Below, one piece after another: positions 1-8,264 of a stretch of DNA of 64,000 nt (position 1 is the stretch's first letter; every line of letters starts with the position of its first letter). The notes under the pieces were generated by a model, which ran no database searches, was not told the origin of the DNA, and was given only the letters and a program-made list of their open reading frames with translations. The position numbers and the translations under genes were made by a program. This DNA comes from Frigoribacterium sp. ACAM 257. GTDB lineage: Bacteria; Actinomycetota; Actinomycetes; Actinomycetales; Microbacteriaceae. Where the stretch lies: positions 1-64,000 of the forward strand of contig NZ_VOLO01000007.1 in NCBI RefSeq assembly GCF_007954365.1, written 5' to 3'.

Positions 1-135
<135 letters not shown>

Positions 136-1020
136 CTAGCCGGCGTAGGTCGGCGCAGCCGGCAGGCCGAAGAACTCCTCGAGCGTGGTGACGCCCGTCG
201 CGTGCATCTCGGTCGCGAGCGGCACCCCGACGTAGCGGAAGTGCCACGGCTCGTAGGTGAAGCCCGTGATCGCCGTCTTGTCGGCCGGGTAGCGCAGCAG
301 CCACCCGTAGCGCCAGGCGTTGGCGGCCAGCCACTGCCCCTGGGCGGTGTCGCCGAAGCACGCCTGCAGAGCACAGCTCAGCGGGACCGGGCTGATGTCG
401 GCGACGAGCCCGGTCTGGTGCTCGCTGTGCCCGGGCCGAGCGCTCTGGATGTCGGCCTGCGCCTGGCCGAGCCGGTCGACCCAGCCCTGGTAGACGCTCA
501 CCTGCGTGGCGTACGACCGATACGCGCTCTGCACCTGGAACTGTCCCGCACCCTCCGCCTCCCCCGCGGCGAACAGCGCGAGCAGCGCGTCGCCGGCCTC
601 GCGGCGGAACACGGGCGGGTTCTGCGACGCCACGTCGACCGTGACGAGATCGCTCGGCACGTAGTCGATCGGGTCCACGGTCCGCAGCTTGTCGGTCACG
701 ACCCAGAGGCTCGCCGGGTCGTCGATCGACAGCGCCGACTTGTCGAAGGCGGGCACGGCGGGTGCCGACGGCGCCGGCGGCTCGGCGGGGCTGGTCACGG
801 GGGCGGATTCCTCGGGGGGCTCGGGGGTCGACGAGGGCGACGACGACGAAGGAGGTGCGCTCGGCCTCGCGCTCGTGCTCGCGCCGGGCGCGGCGCCCGA
901 GGTGCACCCCGCGAGGGCTGCCGTCACCAGTGCCAGCGCGAGCGCGGCCAGCGGGGCCGACGACGAGCGGCGACGCGACGAGCGGCGAGCCGACGATCGG
1001 CGACGGCGGGAGGACGGCAT
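136..1020 (-). CDS. D-alanyl-D-alanine carboxypeptidase, M15/VanY family lipoprotein
   Basis: This is a 294-residue exported zinc peptidase that should trim the terminal D-Ala from peptidoglycan stem peptides. The N-terminus is Arg/Ser rich, then hydrophobic, and ends in a lipobox LAGC with Cys39, so the protein is probably a lipoprotein. A Ser/Pro/Glu-rich linker of about 50 residues follows. The M15B catalytic core shows SAYRSYATQ, then PGHSEHQTGLVADI (about residues 195-207, zinc His and Asp) and EPWHFRYVG near residue 258 (catalytic Glu and third zinc His). The start at 1020 is supported by a -10-like TAGCCT six bases upstream (leaderless). It is divergent from the DHA2 exporter. Family assignment is firm; the substrate is inferred from the family. 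Confidence 0.93.
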   Translation of the reverse strand: MPSSRRRRSSARRSSRRRSSSAPLAALALALVTAALAGCTSGAAPGASTSARPSAPPSSSSPSSTPEPPEESAPVTSPAEPPAPSAPAVPAFDKSALSIDDPASLWVVTDKLRTVDPIDYVPSDLVTVDVASQNPPVFRREAGDALLALFAAGEAEGAGQFQVQSAYRSYATQVSVYQGWVDRLGQAQADIQSARPGHSEHQTGLVADISPVPLSCALQACFGDTAQGQWLAANAWRYGWLLRYPADKTAITGFTYEPWHFRYVGVPLATEMHATGVTTLEEFFGLPAAPTYAG

Positions 1021-1026
1021 CGCACC

Positions 1027-1032
1027 AGGCTA
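1027..1032 (-). promoter_or_regulatory. -10 hexamer TAGCCT, leaderless start of the carboxypeptidase
   Basis: TAGCCT ends six bases before the ATG at 1020, and no Shine-Dalgarno lies between. This geometry puts the transcription start at the start codon. Confidence 0.6.
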
Positions 1033-1262
1033 AGGCCCCTCCCCCGGCCGCGGCTCGGCCCTCTCTGTCCACAGGCTCCCCACGACGTCTGGTGGAAGCC
1101 GTGCCGGTGCAGTACTTTTGCGGTCTGCGCACGTTCGGTGCGCCTCCCTCGGCTGCAGCGTCGCCGCCCCGCTCCTCCCGTTCCGCAGCCCACGCCCGGT
1201 CCCGCAGCTCCTGTGCTGCTCCGCAGCCTCACCACCTCGTGCCCTCCGAAGGACGCCGCACC

Positions 1263-3107
1263 ATGTCGAGAACCACCGCCTCTTCCTCCCCGGCGACCAC
1301 CGCCTCCTCGGCGCCCGCGGAGCGAGAGGGGCTCATGACCCACCGCCAGATCCTCTTCGTGATCTTCGGGCTGATGGCGGGCATGTTCCTGTCGGCGCTC
1401 GACCAGACGATCGTCGGCACGTCGATGCGCACCATCGCCGACGACCTCGACGGGCTGAGCCTGCAGGCGTGGGTGACCACCGCCTACCTGATCGTGTCGA
1501 CGATCTCGACGCCGATCTACGGCAAGCTCTCGGACATCTTCGGGCGTCGGCCGCTGTTCCTGATCGCGATCTCGATCTTCCTGCTGGGCTCGGTGCTGGC
1601 CGGCTTCTCGACGAGCATGTACCAGCTCGCGATCTTCCGCGCCGTGCAGGGCATGGGCGCCGGCGGCCTGATGGCGCTGCCGCTGACGATCATGGGCGAC
1701 ATCCTCGCCCCGCGCGAACGCGCCAAGTACCAGGGCTACTTCCTCGCCGTGTTCGGCATCTCGAGCGTGATCGGCCCGCTGGTCGGCGGGCTCTTCGCGG
1801 GCGCCGACCAGATCCTGTTCGTCACCGGCTGGCGCTGGGTGTTCCTCGTCAACCTCCCGATCGGCGTCGTCGCGCTGGCGATCGTCGTGCGGTTCCTGCA
1901 CATCCCCGGCCAGGTGCGTCGCGAGAACGTCCGCATCGACTGGTGGGGCGCGGCCTCGGTGATCGTGGCCGCGGTGCCCCTGCTGCTCGTCGCCGAGCAG
2001 GGCCGCGAGTGGGGCTGGTCGTCGCCAGGAGCCTTCGCCTGCTACGTCATCGGCGCGGTCGGCATCGTGTCGTTCGTCATGGTCGAGCGAGCGATGGGCG
2101 ACGACGCGCTCATCCCGCTGAAGCTGTTCCGCAACGCCACCTTCTCGATGGCGACCGTGCTCGGCGTGCTGGTCGGCTTCGGCATGTTCGGCGCGCTGCT
2201 GACCGTGCCCCTCTACCTGCAGCTGGTGCTCGGCTCGACGCCGACCGAGAGCGGCTTCCAGATGCTGCCGATGATCGCCGGGCTGATGATCTCGTCCATC
2301 GTGTCGGGCCAGCTCATCTCGCGGACCGGCCGCTACCGGATCTTCCCGATCACGGGCACCGCGTTCATGTCGCTCGGCTTCTTCTGGTTCACGAACCTGT
2401 CGTACGACAAGCCCTACTGGTTCATGATGATCGGCATGCTGCTGATCGGCCTGGGCCTCGGCCAGCTGATGCAGACGCTCACCATCGCGTCGCAGAACTC
2501 GGTCGGGCCGCGCGACATCGGCGTCGCCACCTCGGCGTCGACGTTCTTCCGCCAGATCGGCGGCACGCTCGGCACCGCCGTGCTGTTCTCGGTGCTCTTC
2601 TCGCGCATCCCGCAGACGATCGCCGCGGCGTTCGCCGACCCGGCCCTGCAGCGCGACGCCCAGGCAGCGCTGGCCGACCCGAGCGTCACCGCCGACAGCG
2701 CGAACGCGAGCATCCTCGGTCTCTACCAGGCGGCGCAGAACGGCGACACGTCGCAGGTCGGCGGGGCGCTGAACGGCAACACGTCGTTCCTGAACACGGC
2801 CGACAGCCGGCTGGCGGCGCCGTTCCTCGACGGGTTCGCGCAGGCGACCGTCACCGTGTTCTGGGTCGCGCTCGGCATCGTGCTGCTCGCCTTCGTGCTC
2901 AGCTTCTTCCTCAAGGCGTCGCCGCTGAGGCAGAAGTCGGCCATCGACGAGGCGAACGACGACCGGCTGGCGGCCGAGCTGGCGGCGCAGGAGGCGGCGG
3001 CCGCGTCGGGCGCGCTGGTCGCGCCGACGACGGGCAGCGTCCCGGTCGTCGAGGGCGACGGGGAGGGGTCGGCCCGACCCGCATCCGGCCCGACGACGTC
3101 GAGCTGA
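1263..3107 (+). CDS. DHA2-family MFS drug exporter (14 TM)
   Basis: This 614-residue transporter starts at the ATG at 1263, which has GAAGGA nine bases upstream; the reading frame is open further 5' but that part has no membrane character. The first helix ends in SALDQTIVGTSMRTIADDL, the antiporter motif of EmrB/QacA-type proton-coupled exporters, followed by GKLSDIFGRR (motif A) and about fourteen hydrophobic segments. A hydrophilic loop of about 60 residues separates the last two helices, and an Ala/Glu-rich cytoplasmic tail closes the protein. It should export toxic organic compounds by proton antiport. The MarR gene 180 bp downstream is a plausible regulator. The substrate cannot be read from sequence. 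Confidence 0.92.
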   Translation: MSRTTASSSPATTASSAPAEREGLMTHRQILFVIFGLMAGMFLSALDQTIVGTSMRTIADDLDGLSLQAWVTTAYLIVSTISTPIYGKLSDIFGRRPLFLIAISIFLLGSVLAGFSTSMYQLAIFRAVQGMGAGGLMALPLTIMGDILAPRERAKYQGYFLAVFGISSVIGPLVGGLFAGADQILFVTGWRWVFLVNLPIGVVALAIVVRFLHIPGQVRRENVRIDWWGAASVIVAAVPLLLVAEQGREWGWSSPGAFACYVIGAVGIVSFVMVERAMGDDALIPLKLFRNATFSMATVLGVLVGFGMFGALLTVPLYLQLVLGSTPTESGFQMLPMIAGLMISSIVSGQLISRTGRYRIFPITGTAFMSLGFFWFTNLSYDKPYWFMMIGMLLIGLGLGQLMQTLTIASQNSVGPRDIGVATSASTFFRQIGGTLGTAVLFSVLFSRIPQTIAAAFADPALQRDAQAALADPSVTADSANASILGLYQAAQNGDTSQVGGALNGNTSFLNTADSRLAAPFLDGFAQATVTVFWVALGIVLLAFVLSFFLKASPLRQKSAIDEANDDRLAAELAAQEAAAASGALVAPTTGSVPVVEGDGEGSARPASGPTTSS

Positions 3108-3121
3108 CCGCGTCGAGCTGA

Positions 3122-3203
3122 CCGGCCCCGCGCACGGGCCGGACGCGCGTCGAGCTGTCCGGCCCCGCACACGGGCCGGACGCGCGTCCAGCTGACCGGC
3201 CCG
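3122..3203. terminator. Two tandem hairpins with 37-bp period after the exporter gene
   Basis: Stems CCGGCCC/GGGCCGG occur at 3122-3142 and again at 3159-3179, inside a 37-bp direct repeat; a third partial copy starts near 3191. The position just after the stop codon suggests rho-independent-like termination without a U tract, as is usual in high-GC actinobacteria. The tandem duplication is visible directly. Confidence 0.6.
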
Positions 3204-3277
3204 TCGCGCAGCCCTCGAACTGGCTGGGAACCGCTCGGGGCGCAGCCCCGCTCCTGGAACTCCCTGATCGGCTTAGC

Positions 3278-3283
3278 TACACT
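3278..3283 (+). promoter_or_regulatory. -10 hexamer TACACT for the marR gene (leaderless)
   Basis: TACACT lies seven bases before the ATG at 3291 and there is no Shine-Dalgarno, so the transcript is probably leaderless. Confidence 0.55.
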
Positions 3284-3290
3284 CTCTAGC

Positions 3291-3896
3291 ATGAGTTCCG
3301 AGCCGACCCGGCGCACCTACGACGCGACGGGGTACTGGTACGGCTCCAGCGCCAGCGAGCGCGGGGTCGCCGTGCTGAACGCCCTTCGCCGCTACCGTGC
3401 AGCCGAGTCGGACATGCGTCGTCGCACGCGCGACAGCATGAAGATGAACGAGACCGACCTGGCCGCGCTGAGGTTCCTCGTGCGGGCCGGGCGCAAGCAC
3501 GAGCCCGTCAGCGCGAAGGTGCTGGCCGAGCACCTCGCCATCACCTCTGCGTCGACCTCCGTGCTGATCAACCGACTCGTCGCGAGCGGCCACGTCGAGC
3601 GCCTTCCCCACCCCACCGACAAGCGCGGCGTCCTGCTCCGGGCCACCGAGGGAACGCACGCCGAGGTCACCGACACGCTCTCCGGCATGCACAGCCGCAT
3701 GATCACGGCGGCGCAGGGTCTGTCGCCCGACGAGACCGCAGCGGTCGTCTCGTTCCTCGAGGCCATGACGGCCGCCGTCGACGTCGACGACCACGCCCTC
3801 GCCGAGATCGCCCTCGCCGAGGCCCGCGCCGAGGCAGAGGCCGAGGCCCTCGCCGAGCTCGAGGGCCGCCTCCCAGCCGCTGCTGCCACCGCCTAG
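3291..3896 (+). CDS. MarR-family transcriptional regulator
   Basis: This 201-residue protein has a winged helix-turn-helix around residues 45-115: ETDLAALRFLVRAG, then VLAEHLAITSASTSVLINRLVASGHVERL (recognition helix) and the wing HPTDKRGVLLRAT with the conserved D.R motif. The C-terminus is an Ala/Glu-rich helix of about 30 residues beyond the usual MarR length. It is probably a dimeric repressor; the exporter just upstream is the obvious candidate target, but no operator was identified. It overlaps the convergent methyltransferase gene by four bases. Confidence 0.9.
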   Translation: MSSEPTRRTYDATGYWYGSSASERGVAVLNALRRYRAAESDMRRRTRDSMKMNETDLAALRFLVRAGRKHEPVSAKVLAEHLAITSASTSVLINRLVASGHVERLPHPTDKRGVLLRATEGTHAEVTDTLSGMHSRMITAAQGLSPDETAAVVSFLEAMTAAVDVDDHALAEIALAEARAEAEAEALAELEGRLPAAAATA

Positions 3897-4789
3897 CTGG
3901 CCGTGGAGGCCCGGGGCGGCTCGGCGACGACGAACGTCGCGTCGGGCAGGCGTCTGCGCATCACGGCCACCGCCTCCTCGTTGCTGTCGACCAGCACGTA
4001 GCGGCGCCCCAGCGCCTCGGCGACCGCGCCGAGCGTGCCGCTGCCGGCGAAGAAGTCCAGCACCCAGTCTCCCTCGCGCGACGACGCCTGCACCATCCGG
4101 CGCAGCACCCCCTCGGGCTTCTGCGTCGGGTAGCCGGTCTTCTCGCGCCCCGTCGGCGAGACGATCGTGTGCCACCAGACGTCGGTCGGCAATTTGCCGC
4201 GCGCGACCTTCTCGGGCGTCACCAGCCCGGGCGCCATGTACGGCTCGCGATCGACGGTCTCCGAGTCGAAGAAGTACCCCTTCGGGCTCTTCACGTAGAC
4301 GAGGATCGTGTCGTGCTTCGTCGGCCACCGGTTGCGGCTCTTGGCGCCGTAGTCGTAGGCCCAGATGATCTCGTTGAGGAACGAGTCGCGGCCGAACAGG
4401 GCGTCGAGCAGCACCTTCGCGTAGTGCGCCTCGCGGTAGTCGAGGTGCAGGTAGAGCGTGCCGTCGTCGGCGAGCAGCCGCCACGCCTCGGCGAGCCTCG
4501 GCTCGAGGAACGACCAGTAGTCGTCGAAGCGGTCGTCGTAGCGCATCAGGTCGCCGCGGATCCGCTCGTAGCCGAGGCCCTTGAAACCGGTCACGGCGGT
4601 CACCGAGTCGGGCACGCTGCGCACCGACGTCGTCGCGCGCCGCGTCTGGGGTCGACCCGTGTTGAACGGCGGGTCGAGGTAGACGACCGTGAACGCTCCG
4701 TCGGGCAGCGTCGAGGTCACGTCGAGGTTGTCGCCGTGGACCACGAGACTCGAGGAGGCGCGGGTCCAGTCGACGGGCATGGTCGCCAT
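3893..4789 (-). CDS. Site-specific DNA methyltransferase, beta-class amino-methyltransferase
   Basis: This 298-residue protein carries motif IV DPPFNTG (residues 39-45) ahead of motif X TGYPTQKPEGVLRRMV and motif I LDFFAGSGT near residue 245. That permuted order defines beta-class N6-adenine/N4-cytosine methyltransferases using S-adenosylmethionine. LDPPF is more typical of N6-adenine enzymes. No restriction endonuclease or specificity subunit is adjacent, so it appears to be an orphan enzyme that could act in epigenetic regulation or replication timing rather than in restriction. The start at 4789 is the first Met; Met4 is an alternative. One copy of the AGGAGGCGCGGGTC motif lies in its 5' end (4753-4766). 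The recognition sequence is unknown. Confidence 0.88.
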   Translation of the reverse strand: MATMPVDWTRASSSLVVHGDNLDVTSTLPDGAFTVVYLDPPFNTGRPQTRRATTSVRSVPDSVTAVTGFKGLGYERIRGDLMRYDDRFDDYWSFLEPRLAEAWRLLADDGTLYLHLDYREAHYAKVLLDALFGRDSFLNEIIWAYDYGAKSRNRWPTKHDTILVYVKSPKGYFFDSETVDREPYMAPGLVTPEKVARGKLPTDVWWHTIVSPTGREKTGYPTQKPEGVLRRMVQASSREGDWVLDFFAGSGTLGAVAEALGRRYVLVDSNEEAVAVMRRRLPDATFVVAEPPRASTAS

Positions 4790-4827
4790 CCTCTCGCACC
4801 GCGGGACAGCGCCCGAGCCACCGGGCG

Positions 4828-4833
4828 TACCGT
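4828..4833 (+). promoter_or_regulatory. -10 hexamer TACCGT for the small GNAT gene (leaderless)
   Basis: TACCGT is six bases before the ATG at 4840; no ribosome binding site is visible. Confidence 0.6.
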
Positions 4834-4839
4834 GTCGGG

Positions 4840-5124
4840 ATGAGCACCACAGTCGAGAACCGCCCCGACCAGAACCAGTACGTCCTCGTCGAGGACGGCA
4901 GCACGATCGGCCTCGCCGCCTACGACGTCGTCGGCGACGAGATCCGCTTCACGCACACCGAGATCGAGCCCGCCCGCCGCGGCGCCGGCCTCGGGGCACA
5001 GCTCGTGCAGGGTGCGCTCGACGACGTCCGCTCGGAGACGTCGCTGCGCGTCGTGCCGATGTGCCCGTTCGTCGTCGACTGGGTCGACGAGCACGTCGAC
5101 TACCAGGAGCTGCTGACCCGCTAG
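4840..5124 (+). CDS. Small GNAT-like N-acetyltransferase (YjdJ/COG2388 type)
   Basis: At 94 residues this is a minimal GNAT fold. EIEPARRGAGLGAQLVQGALDDVR (about residues 46-69) contains the RRGAGLG acetyl-CoA pyrophosphate loop, and PMCPFVVDWVDEH matches the conserved C.F...W...H end of the YjdJ-like single-domain family. It should bind acetyl-CoA; the acceptor is unknown for nearly all members. It is transcribed divergently from the methyltransferase, with both starts within about 50 bp. The start is fixed by the leaderless -10 element. The family is clear, the biological role is not. Confidence 0.85.
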   Translation: MSTTVENRPDQNQYVLVEDGSTIGLAAYDVVGDEIRFTHTEIEPARRGAGLGAQLVQGALDDVRSETSLRVVPMCPFVVDWVDEHVDYQELLTR

Positions 5125-5174
5125 CTAGGTCCTGACCTCGGGCTCGGCCCGCACCGGCTCGGCCCGGACCTCAC

Positions 5175-5234
5175 CTCGAGTGGTCAGTTCCTGTCGTTCC
5201 CATGAGCGGGAGGGACGGGAACTGACCACTCGAG
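5175..5234. terminator. Long inverted repeat between convergent genes (17-bp perfect arms)
   Basis: CTCGAGTGGTCAGTTCC at 5175-5191 is repeated inverted and exact at 5218-5234; pairing continues imperfectly inward to give a stem of nearly 28 bp. It lies between the ends of the GNAT gene and the lipoate ligase gene, a position suited to a bidirectional terminator. Confidence 0.65.
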
Positions 5235-5303
5235 GGTCCGAGCACGGGGGCGAGTCCCGATCGTCGCGACCGACCTCGGCGGCCCGGCCCCCGCCTCCTC
5301 GGG

Positions 5304-6353
5304 TCAGGGGACGCGGCGGAGCCACTCCGGCGTCGCGAACTTCGTGGTGACGAGCTGCTCGGCCTTGTCGAGCTCGTCGTCGGTGACGTGTCCGACCTCG
5401 GCGCCGTAGAGACCGGTGAAGGTCTGCTTCATGCGCTCGATGATCTCCGCGCGCGCCAGGCCCGTCTGGCTGCGGAGGGGGTCGACGCGCTTCGCGGCGC
5501 TGGTCGTGCCCTTGTCGCTCATCTTCTCGCGCCCGATCCGGAGCACCTTCACCATCTTCTCGCCGTCCATGTCGTACGACATCGTGGCGTGGTGCAGCAG
5601 GGCCCCGTTGCCGAGGCGCTTCTGGGCGGCCCCGCCGATCTTGCCCTTCGCGCTCGTGATGTCGTTGAGCGGCTGGTAGAAGGCGTCGATCCCGAGCGAC
5701 TTGAGGGCCGTGATCACCCACTCGTCGAGGTACGCGTAGCTGTCGGCGAAGCTCATGCCCTGCACGAGCTCGCCGGGGGCGTAGAGCGAGTAGGTGACGA
5801 TCGACTGCGCGTCCATGAACATGGCGCCGCCCCCGCTGATGCGCCGCACGACCTCGAAGCCGTGCTCGGCTGCCGCGTCGAGGTCGACCTCGTTGCGCAG
5901 GGACTGGAAGCTGCCGATGACGACGGCGGGCTGGTCCCACTCCCAGAAGCGGAGGGTGGGCTGGCGGCGACCGGCCCCCACCTCCTCGGTGAGGACCTGG
6001 TCGAGGGCGAGGTGCATGTTCGGCGAGACGGGCGCGTCGTGGATGATCTGCCAGTCGTGGTCGCGCCAGTCGGTGGCCTTCGAGAGGCTGCGGCGGATCG
6101 CCGTGGCGACCGCGTCGGGCGAGAAGCCGAGCAGGACCGCGTCGTCGGGCAGGCCCGTCTTGATCGCGGCGGCGATCGACGCCGCGTCGGACTCGACCGG
6201 GAGGCCGTTCACCGCACGGTCGATGGCGTCGAGCGCCGTGTCGGGCTCGAGGAAGAAGTCGCCCGCGAGCCGGAACTCGGCGATGCGGCCCTCACGCACC
6301 TCCAGGTCGACCACCACGAGCTTGCCGCCAGGGACCTTGTACTCACCGTGCAT
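5304..6353 (-). CDS. lplA: Lipoate-protein ligase family protein with accessory domain at the N-terminus
   Basis: This 349-residue enzyme should attach lipoate (or octanoate) through lipoyl-AMP to the lysine of 2-oxoacid dehydrogenase E2 or GcvH proteins. Residues 1-90 resemble the lipoate-ligase accessory domain (VPGGKLVVVDLEVREGRIAEFRLAGDFFLEP) usually found at the C-terminus, so the domain order is swapped, as known in some actinobacterial and archaeal proteins. The catalytic domain shows RRISGGGAMF (about 170-179) and AKGKIGGAAQKR around 236-246, where the lysine contacts the adenylate. The start is supported by a TAGGCT hexamer six bases upstream. No lipoyl synthase or E2 gene is nearby. 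A ligase is likely; octanoyltransferase activity is the alternative. Confidence 0.87.
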   Translation of the reverse strand: MHGEYKVPGGKLVVVDLEVREGRIAEFRLAGDFFLEPDTALDAIDRAVNGLPVESDAASIAAAIKTGLPDDAVLLGFSPDAVATAIRRSLSKATDWRDHDWQIIHDAPVSPNMHLALDQVLTEEVGAGRRQPTLRFWEWDQPAVVIGSFQSLRNEVDLDAAAEHGFEVVRRISGGGAMFMDAQSIVTYSLYAPGELVQGMSFADSYAYLDEWVITALKSLGIDAFYQPLNDITSAKGKIGGAAQKRLGNGALLHHATMSYDMDGEKMVKVLRIGREKMSDKGTTSAAKRVDPLRSQTGLARAEIIERMKQTFTGLYGAEVGHVTDDELDKAEQLVTTKFATPEWLRRVP

Positions 6354-6359
6354 GGCTGC

Positions 6360-6365
6360 AGCCTA
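6360..6365 (-). promoter_or_regulatory. -10 hexamer TAGGCT for the lipoate ligase (leaderless)
   Basis: TAGGCT lies six bases before the ATG at 6353, without a Shine-Dalgarno. Confidence 0.6.
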
Positions 6366-6415
6366 TGCCTGCGCGGTCTGCGGCCGGTCGGCGCCAGGTC
6401 AGCGCGAGGTCAGGG

Positions 6416-7294
6416 TCAGGGGCGCGGGCGCGGGAGGCGGGCGTCGAGCCACGCGACGAGGTCGGCGAAGACCTGGGCCCGGTTCGTCTCCTTGAAGACC
6501 TCGTGCCGGGCGCCGTCGTACACGACGAGCTCGACGTCGGTCAGCCCGCTGCGCGACGCGTACGCCGTGGCCAGCTTGCGCGCGCTCTCCTCGCCTCCGA
6601 GCGGGTCGTCGCCGCCCACGAGGATCAGCAGCGGCACGTCGGCGTCGAGGTTCCGAGCCGGACGCCCGAGCAGGCGCAGCGCGTCGCGCCAGCCGAAGAG
6701 GGTCGCCACCTTCGCGTCGACGGCGAGCGGGTCGGCCGCCATCTCGGCCGCGACGGCCGGGTCACGGCTCAGCCACTCGTACCCGGTGGTGCCGAGGTGG
6801 GCGTGCCGCGCGTTCAGGTCTCCGCCGTTCATGCTGCCCGGCACCCGGTAGGCGGTGCCGCTGAGCACGACGGCGTCGTAGAGGGAGGCCCGCTCGTCGA
6901 CGATCTTCTGCAGCATCAGCGAGCCCCACGAGTGGCCGAGCGCCACGAGCGGCAGGCCAGGGGCGTCGTCGCGGATGATCCCCGTGAACTGGACGACCGC
7001 CTCCACCGCCCCCCGCAGCCCCGACGGGCCGAGCCGGCCGAGCTTCGTGTGGTCGCCGCCGTGCTGGCCGAGGCCGGTCGCACCGTGGCCGAGGTGGTCG
7101 TCGGCGTAGACCGTCCAGCCGGCGCGGACGAGCTCCTGCGCCAGCTCCTCGTAGCGGAGCGCGTGCTCGCCGACGCCGTGCATCAGCTGGACGGAGCCGC
7201 GCGGGTCGGCCGCACGCCAGACGTACCAGTGGACGGTGACGCCGTGGGCGTCGACGAACGTGTGGTCGCCTCGGGCGGCGGAGAAGGTGGGCAC
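6416..7294 (-). CDS. Alpha/beta hydrolase, monoacylglycerol-lipase-like (Hydrolase_4)
   Basis: This 292-residue serine hydrolase has the oxyanion region LMHGVGEHALRYEELA near residue 38, the nucleophile elbow GHSWGS with Ser122, an acid at GGDDPLGG (about residue 230) and the catalytic His in YDGARHEVFKE near residue 258. The lid and the HGVGEH box match monoglyceride or lysophospholipase-like enzymes of the serine aminopeptidase S33 group. No signal peptide is seen, so it is cytoplasmic. It runs in the same direction as the lipoate ligase (62-bp gap). The GTG start at 7294 has no clear Shine-Dalgarno. The substrate, probably an acyl ester, is inferred. Confidence 0.85.
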   Translation of the reverse strand: MPTFSAARGDHTFVDAHGVTVHWYVWRAADPRGSVQLMHGVGEHALRYEELAQELVRAGWTVYADDHLGHGATGLGQHGGDHTKLGRLGPSGLRGAVEAVVQFTGIIRDDAPGLPLVALGHSWGSLMLQKIVDERASLYDAVVLSGTAYRVPGSMNGGDLNARHAHLGTTGYEWLSRDPAVAAEMAADPLAVDAKVATLFGWRDALRLLGRPARNLDADVPLLILVGGDDPLGGEESARKLATAYASRSGLTDVELVVYDGARHEVFKETNRAQVFADLVAWLDARLPRPRP

Positions 7295-7361
7295 GGGGTC
7301 ATCCTCGCATCGTCGGGCCGCCGGCGGCGCTGGTCGTCGTCGAGACCCCCTGGAACCGCGC

Positions 7362-7406
7362 GCACCCTCCGGCGCGCACGGGGGCGTGCGCGGGTCCGGA
7401 GGGTGC
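7362..7406. terminator. GC-rich nested hairpin downstream of the PepSY gene
   Basis: GCACCCTCCGG (7362-7372) pairs with CCGGAGGGTGC (7396-7406), and CGCGCACG/CGTGCGCG pairs inside. It includes a relative of the GAACCCGCGCACACCC hairpin family (GAACCGCGCGCACCC from about 7353). It lies just past the end of the minus-strand PepSY gene. Confidence 0.55.
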
Positions 7407-7443
7407 GGAGGGTGCGGAGGAGGCGCGGAGCGCGCCGGGCAGG

Positions 7444-8142
7444 TCAGCGGCGGTCGTCGACGTCGGTGCGGAGCACCCCGAAGGAGGCGTCGAGGTCGAC
7501 GTCGACCTCGGTCCCGTCGTCGAGGCGCACGTCGACCTCGTAGGCGGTGTCGCCGTCGTCGCTGCGGTCGGCGTCGGTCACGGTTCCGCCGCCTGCAGCG
7601 GCGATCGCGGCCGCGGCAGCCTGGTCGAAGTCGGCTCCGACGAGGTCGTCGTCGTCCGTGCCGGGGGTGCTGCCCGAGGTGCCGCCCGAGCCGGGCGTGC
7701 TCGAGGCTCCGGGCGTCGAGGTCGAGTCGTCGGAGACGTCGGAATCGTCGTCACGGCCGTCGCGGCTGTCGCGGTCGTCGCTGCTGTCGCGGTCGTCGCT
7801 GCTCGAGCGGTCGTCGCTGCTCGAGCGGTCGTCGCGGTCGTCGTCGATCCGCGACGACGAGACGCTGAAGTCGTCGCCCAGCAGCACCGTGCTCTCGCGG
7901 CCGTCGGGCAGCACGACGTCGACCTCGTAGCCGGGCAGGCCGTCGTCGAGACGGTCGACGTCGGTGACGGTGCCTCCGCCGGTCTCGGCGAGCGCCGCCT
8001 CCTGCGCCCGGTCGTTCGCCGCGCCGCCGACCCGGTCGTCGAGCGTCGACGCGACGGCCACGCCGCCGCCGCCGAGCACGAGCACCCCGACGACGCCGCC
8101 GGCGATGAGGAGGGACTTCTTGCTCTTCAGGACGTTCTTCAC
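7444..8142 (-). CDS. Membrane-anchored protein with two PepSY-like repeats and a Ser/Asp-rich linker
   Basis: I place the start at the GTG at 8142 (VKNVLKSKKSLLIAGG...) because GGAGA precedes it; a longer open frame would run through a hairpin. The 232-residue protein has one N-terminal membrane segment (about residues 8-32), then a PepSY-like unit (AALAETGGGTVTDVDRLDDGLPGYEVDVVLPDG), a linker of about 60 residues made mostly of Asp, Ser and Arg, and a second PepSY-like unit (AAIAAAGGGTVTDADRSDDGDTAYEVDVRLDDG). PepSY proteins are common partners of sensor kinases in actinobacteria. The tandem CTGAAG sites upstream match those of the adjacent response regulator, so it is probably a regulon member and possibly a feedback or cation-binding partner. 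The exact function is unknown. Confidence 0.8.
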   Translation of the reverse strand: MKNVLKSKKSLLIAGGVVGVLVLGGGGVAVASTLDDRVGGAANDRAQEAALAETGGGTVTDVDRLDDGLPGYEVDVVLPDGRESTVLLGDDFSVSSSRIDDDRDDRSSSDDRSSSDDRDSSDDRDSRDGRDDDSDVSDDSTSTPGASSTPGSGGTSGSTPGTDDDDLVGADFDQAAAAAIAAAGGGTVTDADRSDDGDTAYEVDVRLDDGTEVDVDLDASFGVLRTDVDDRR

Positions 8143-8201
8143 GGTGTCTCCGATCGTGGGGCCGCTGCGCGGCGGGCGGTGCTCTCTCGAGCGATGACCC
8201 C

Positions 8202-8245
8202 ACTGTCGCGGGCGGGCGCTGAAGCACCCCTGAAGCGACCTGAAG
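8202..8245 (-). promoter_or_regulatory. Predicted response-regulator operator and promoter of the PepSY gene
   Basis: CTGAAG occurs at 8219-8224, 8230-8235 and 8240-8245 (read on the plus strand), with spacings of 11 and 10 bp, plus an inverted CTTCAG at 8250-8255. Eleven bases separate the proximal repeat from a -10-like GACAGT (8202-8207, minus strand). This is the direct-repeat layout of OmpR/PhoB-type activators replacing the -35 region. The same arrangement precedes the response regulator gene. Confidence 0.65.
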
Positions 8246-8264
8246 GAACCTTCAGCGAGCGTCG

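Noticed and set aside
4753-4766. AGGAGG in the 14-base motif acting as internal Shine-Dalgarno
   Set aside because: Most copies are not followed by an in-frame start at suitable distance, and about half lie on the antisense strand of the gene.
5175-5234. Riboswitch or RNA thermometer ahead of a gene
   Set aside because: The structure lies between two gene ends, not in a 5' leader, so a terminator or repeat element is more likely.
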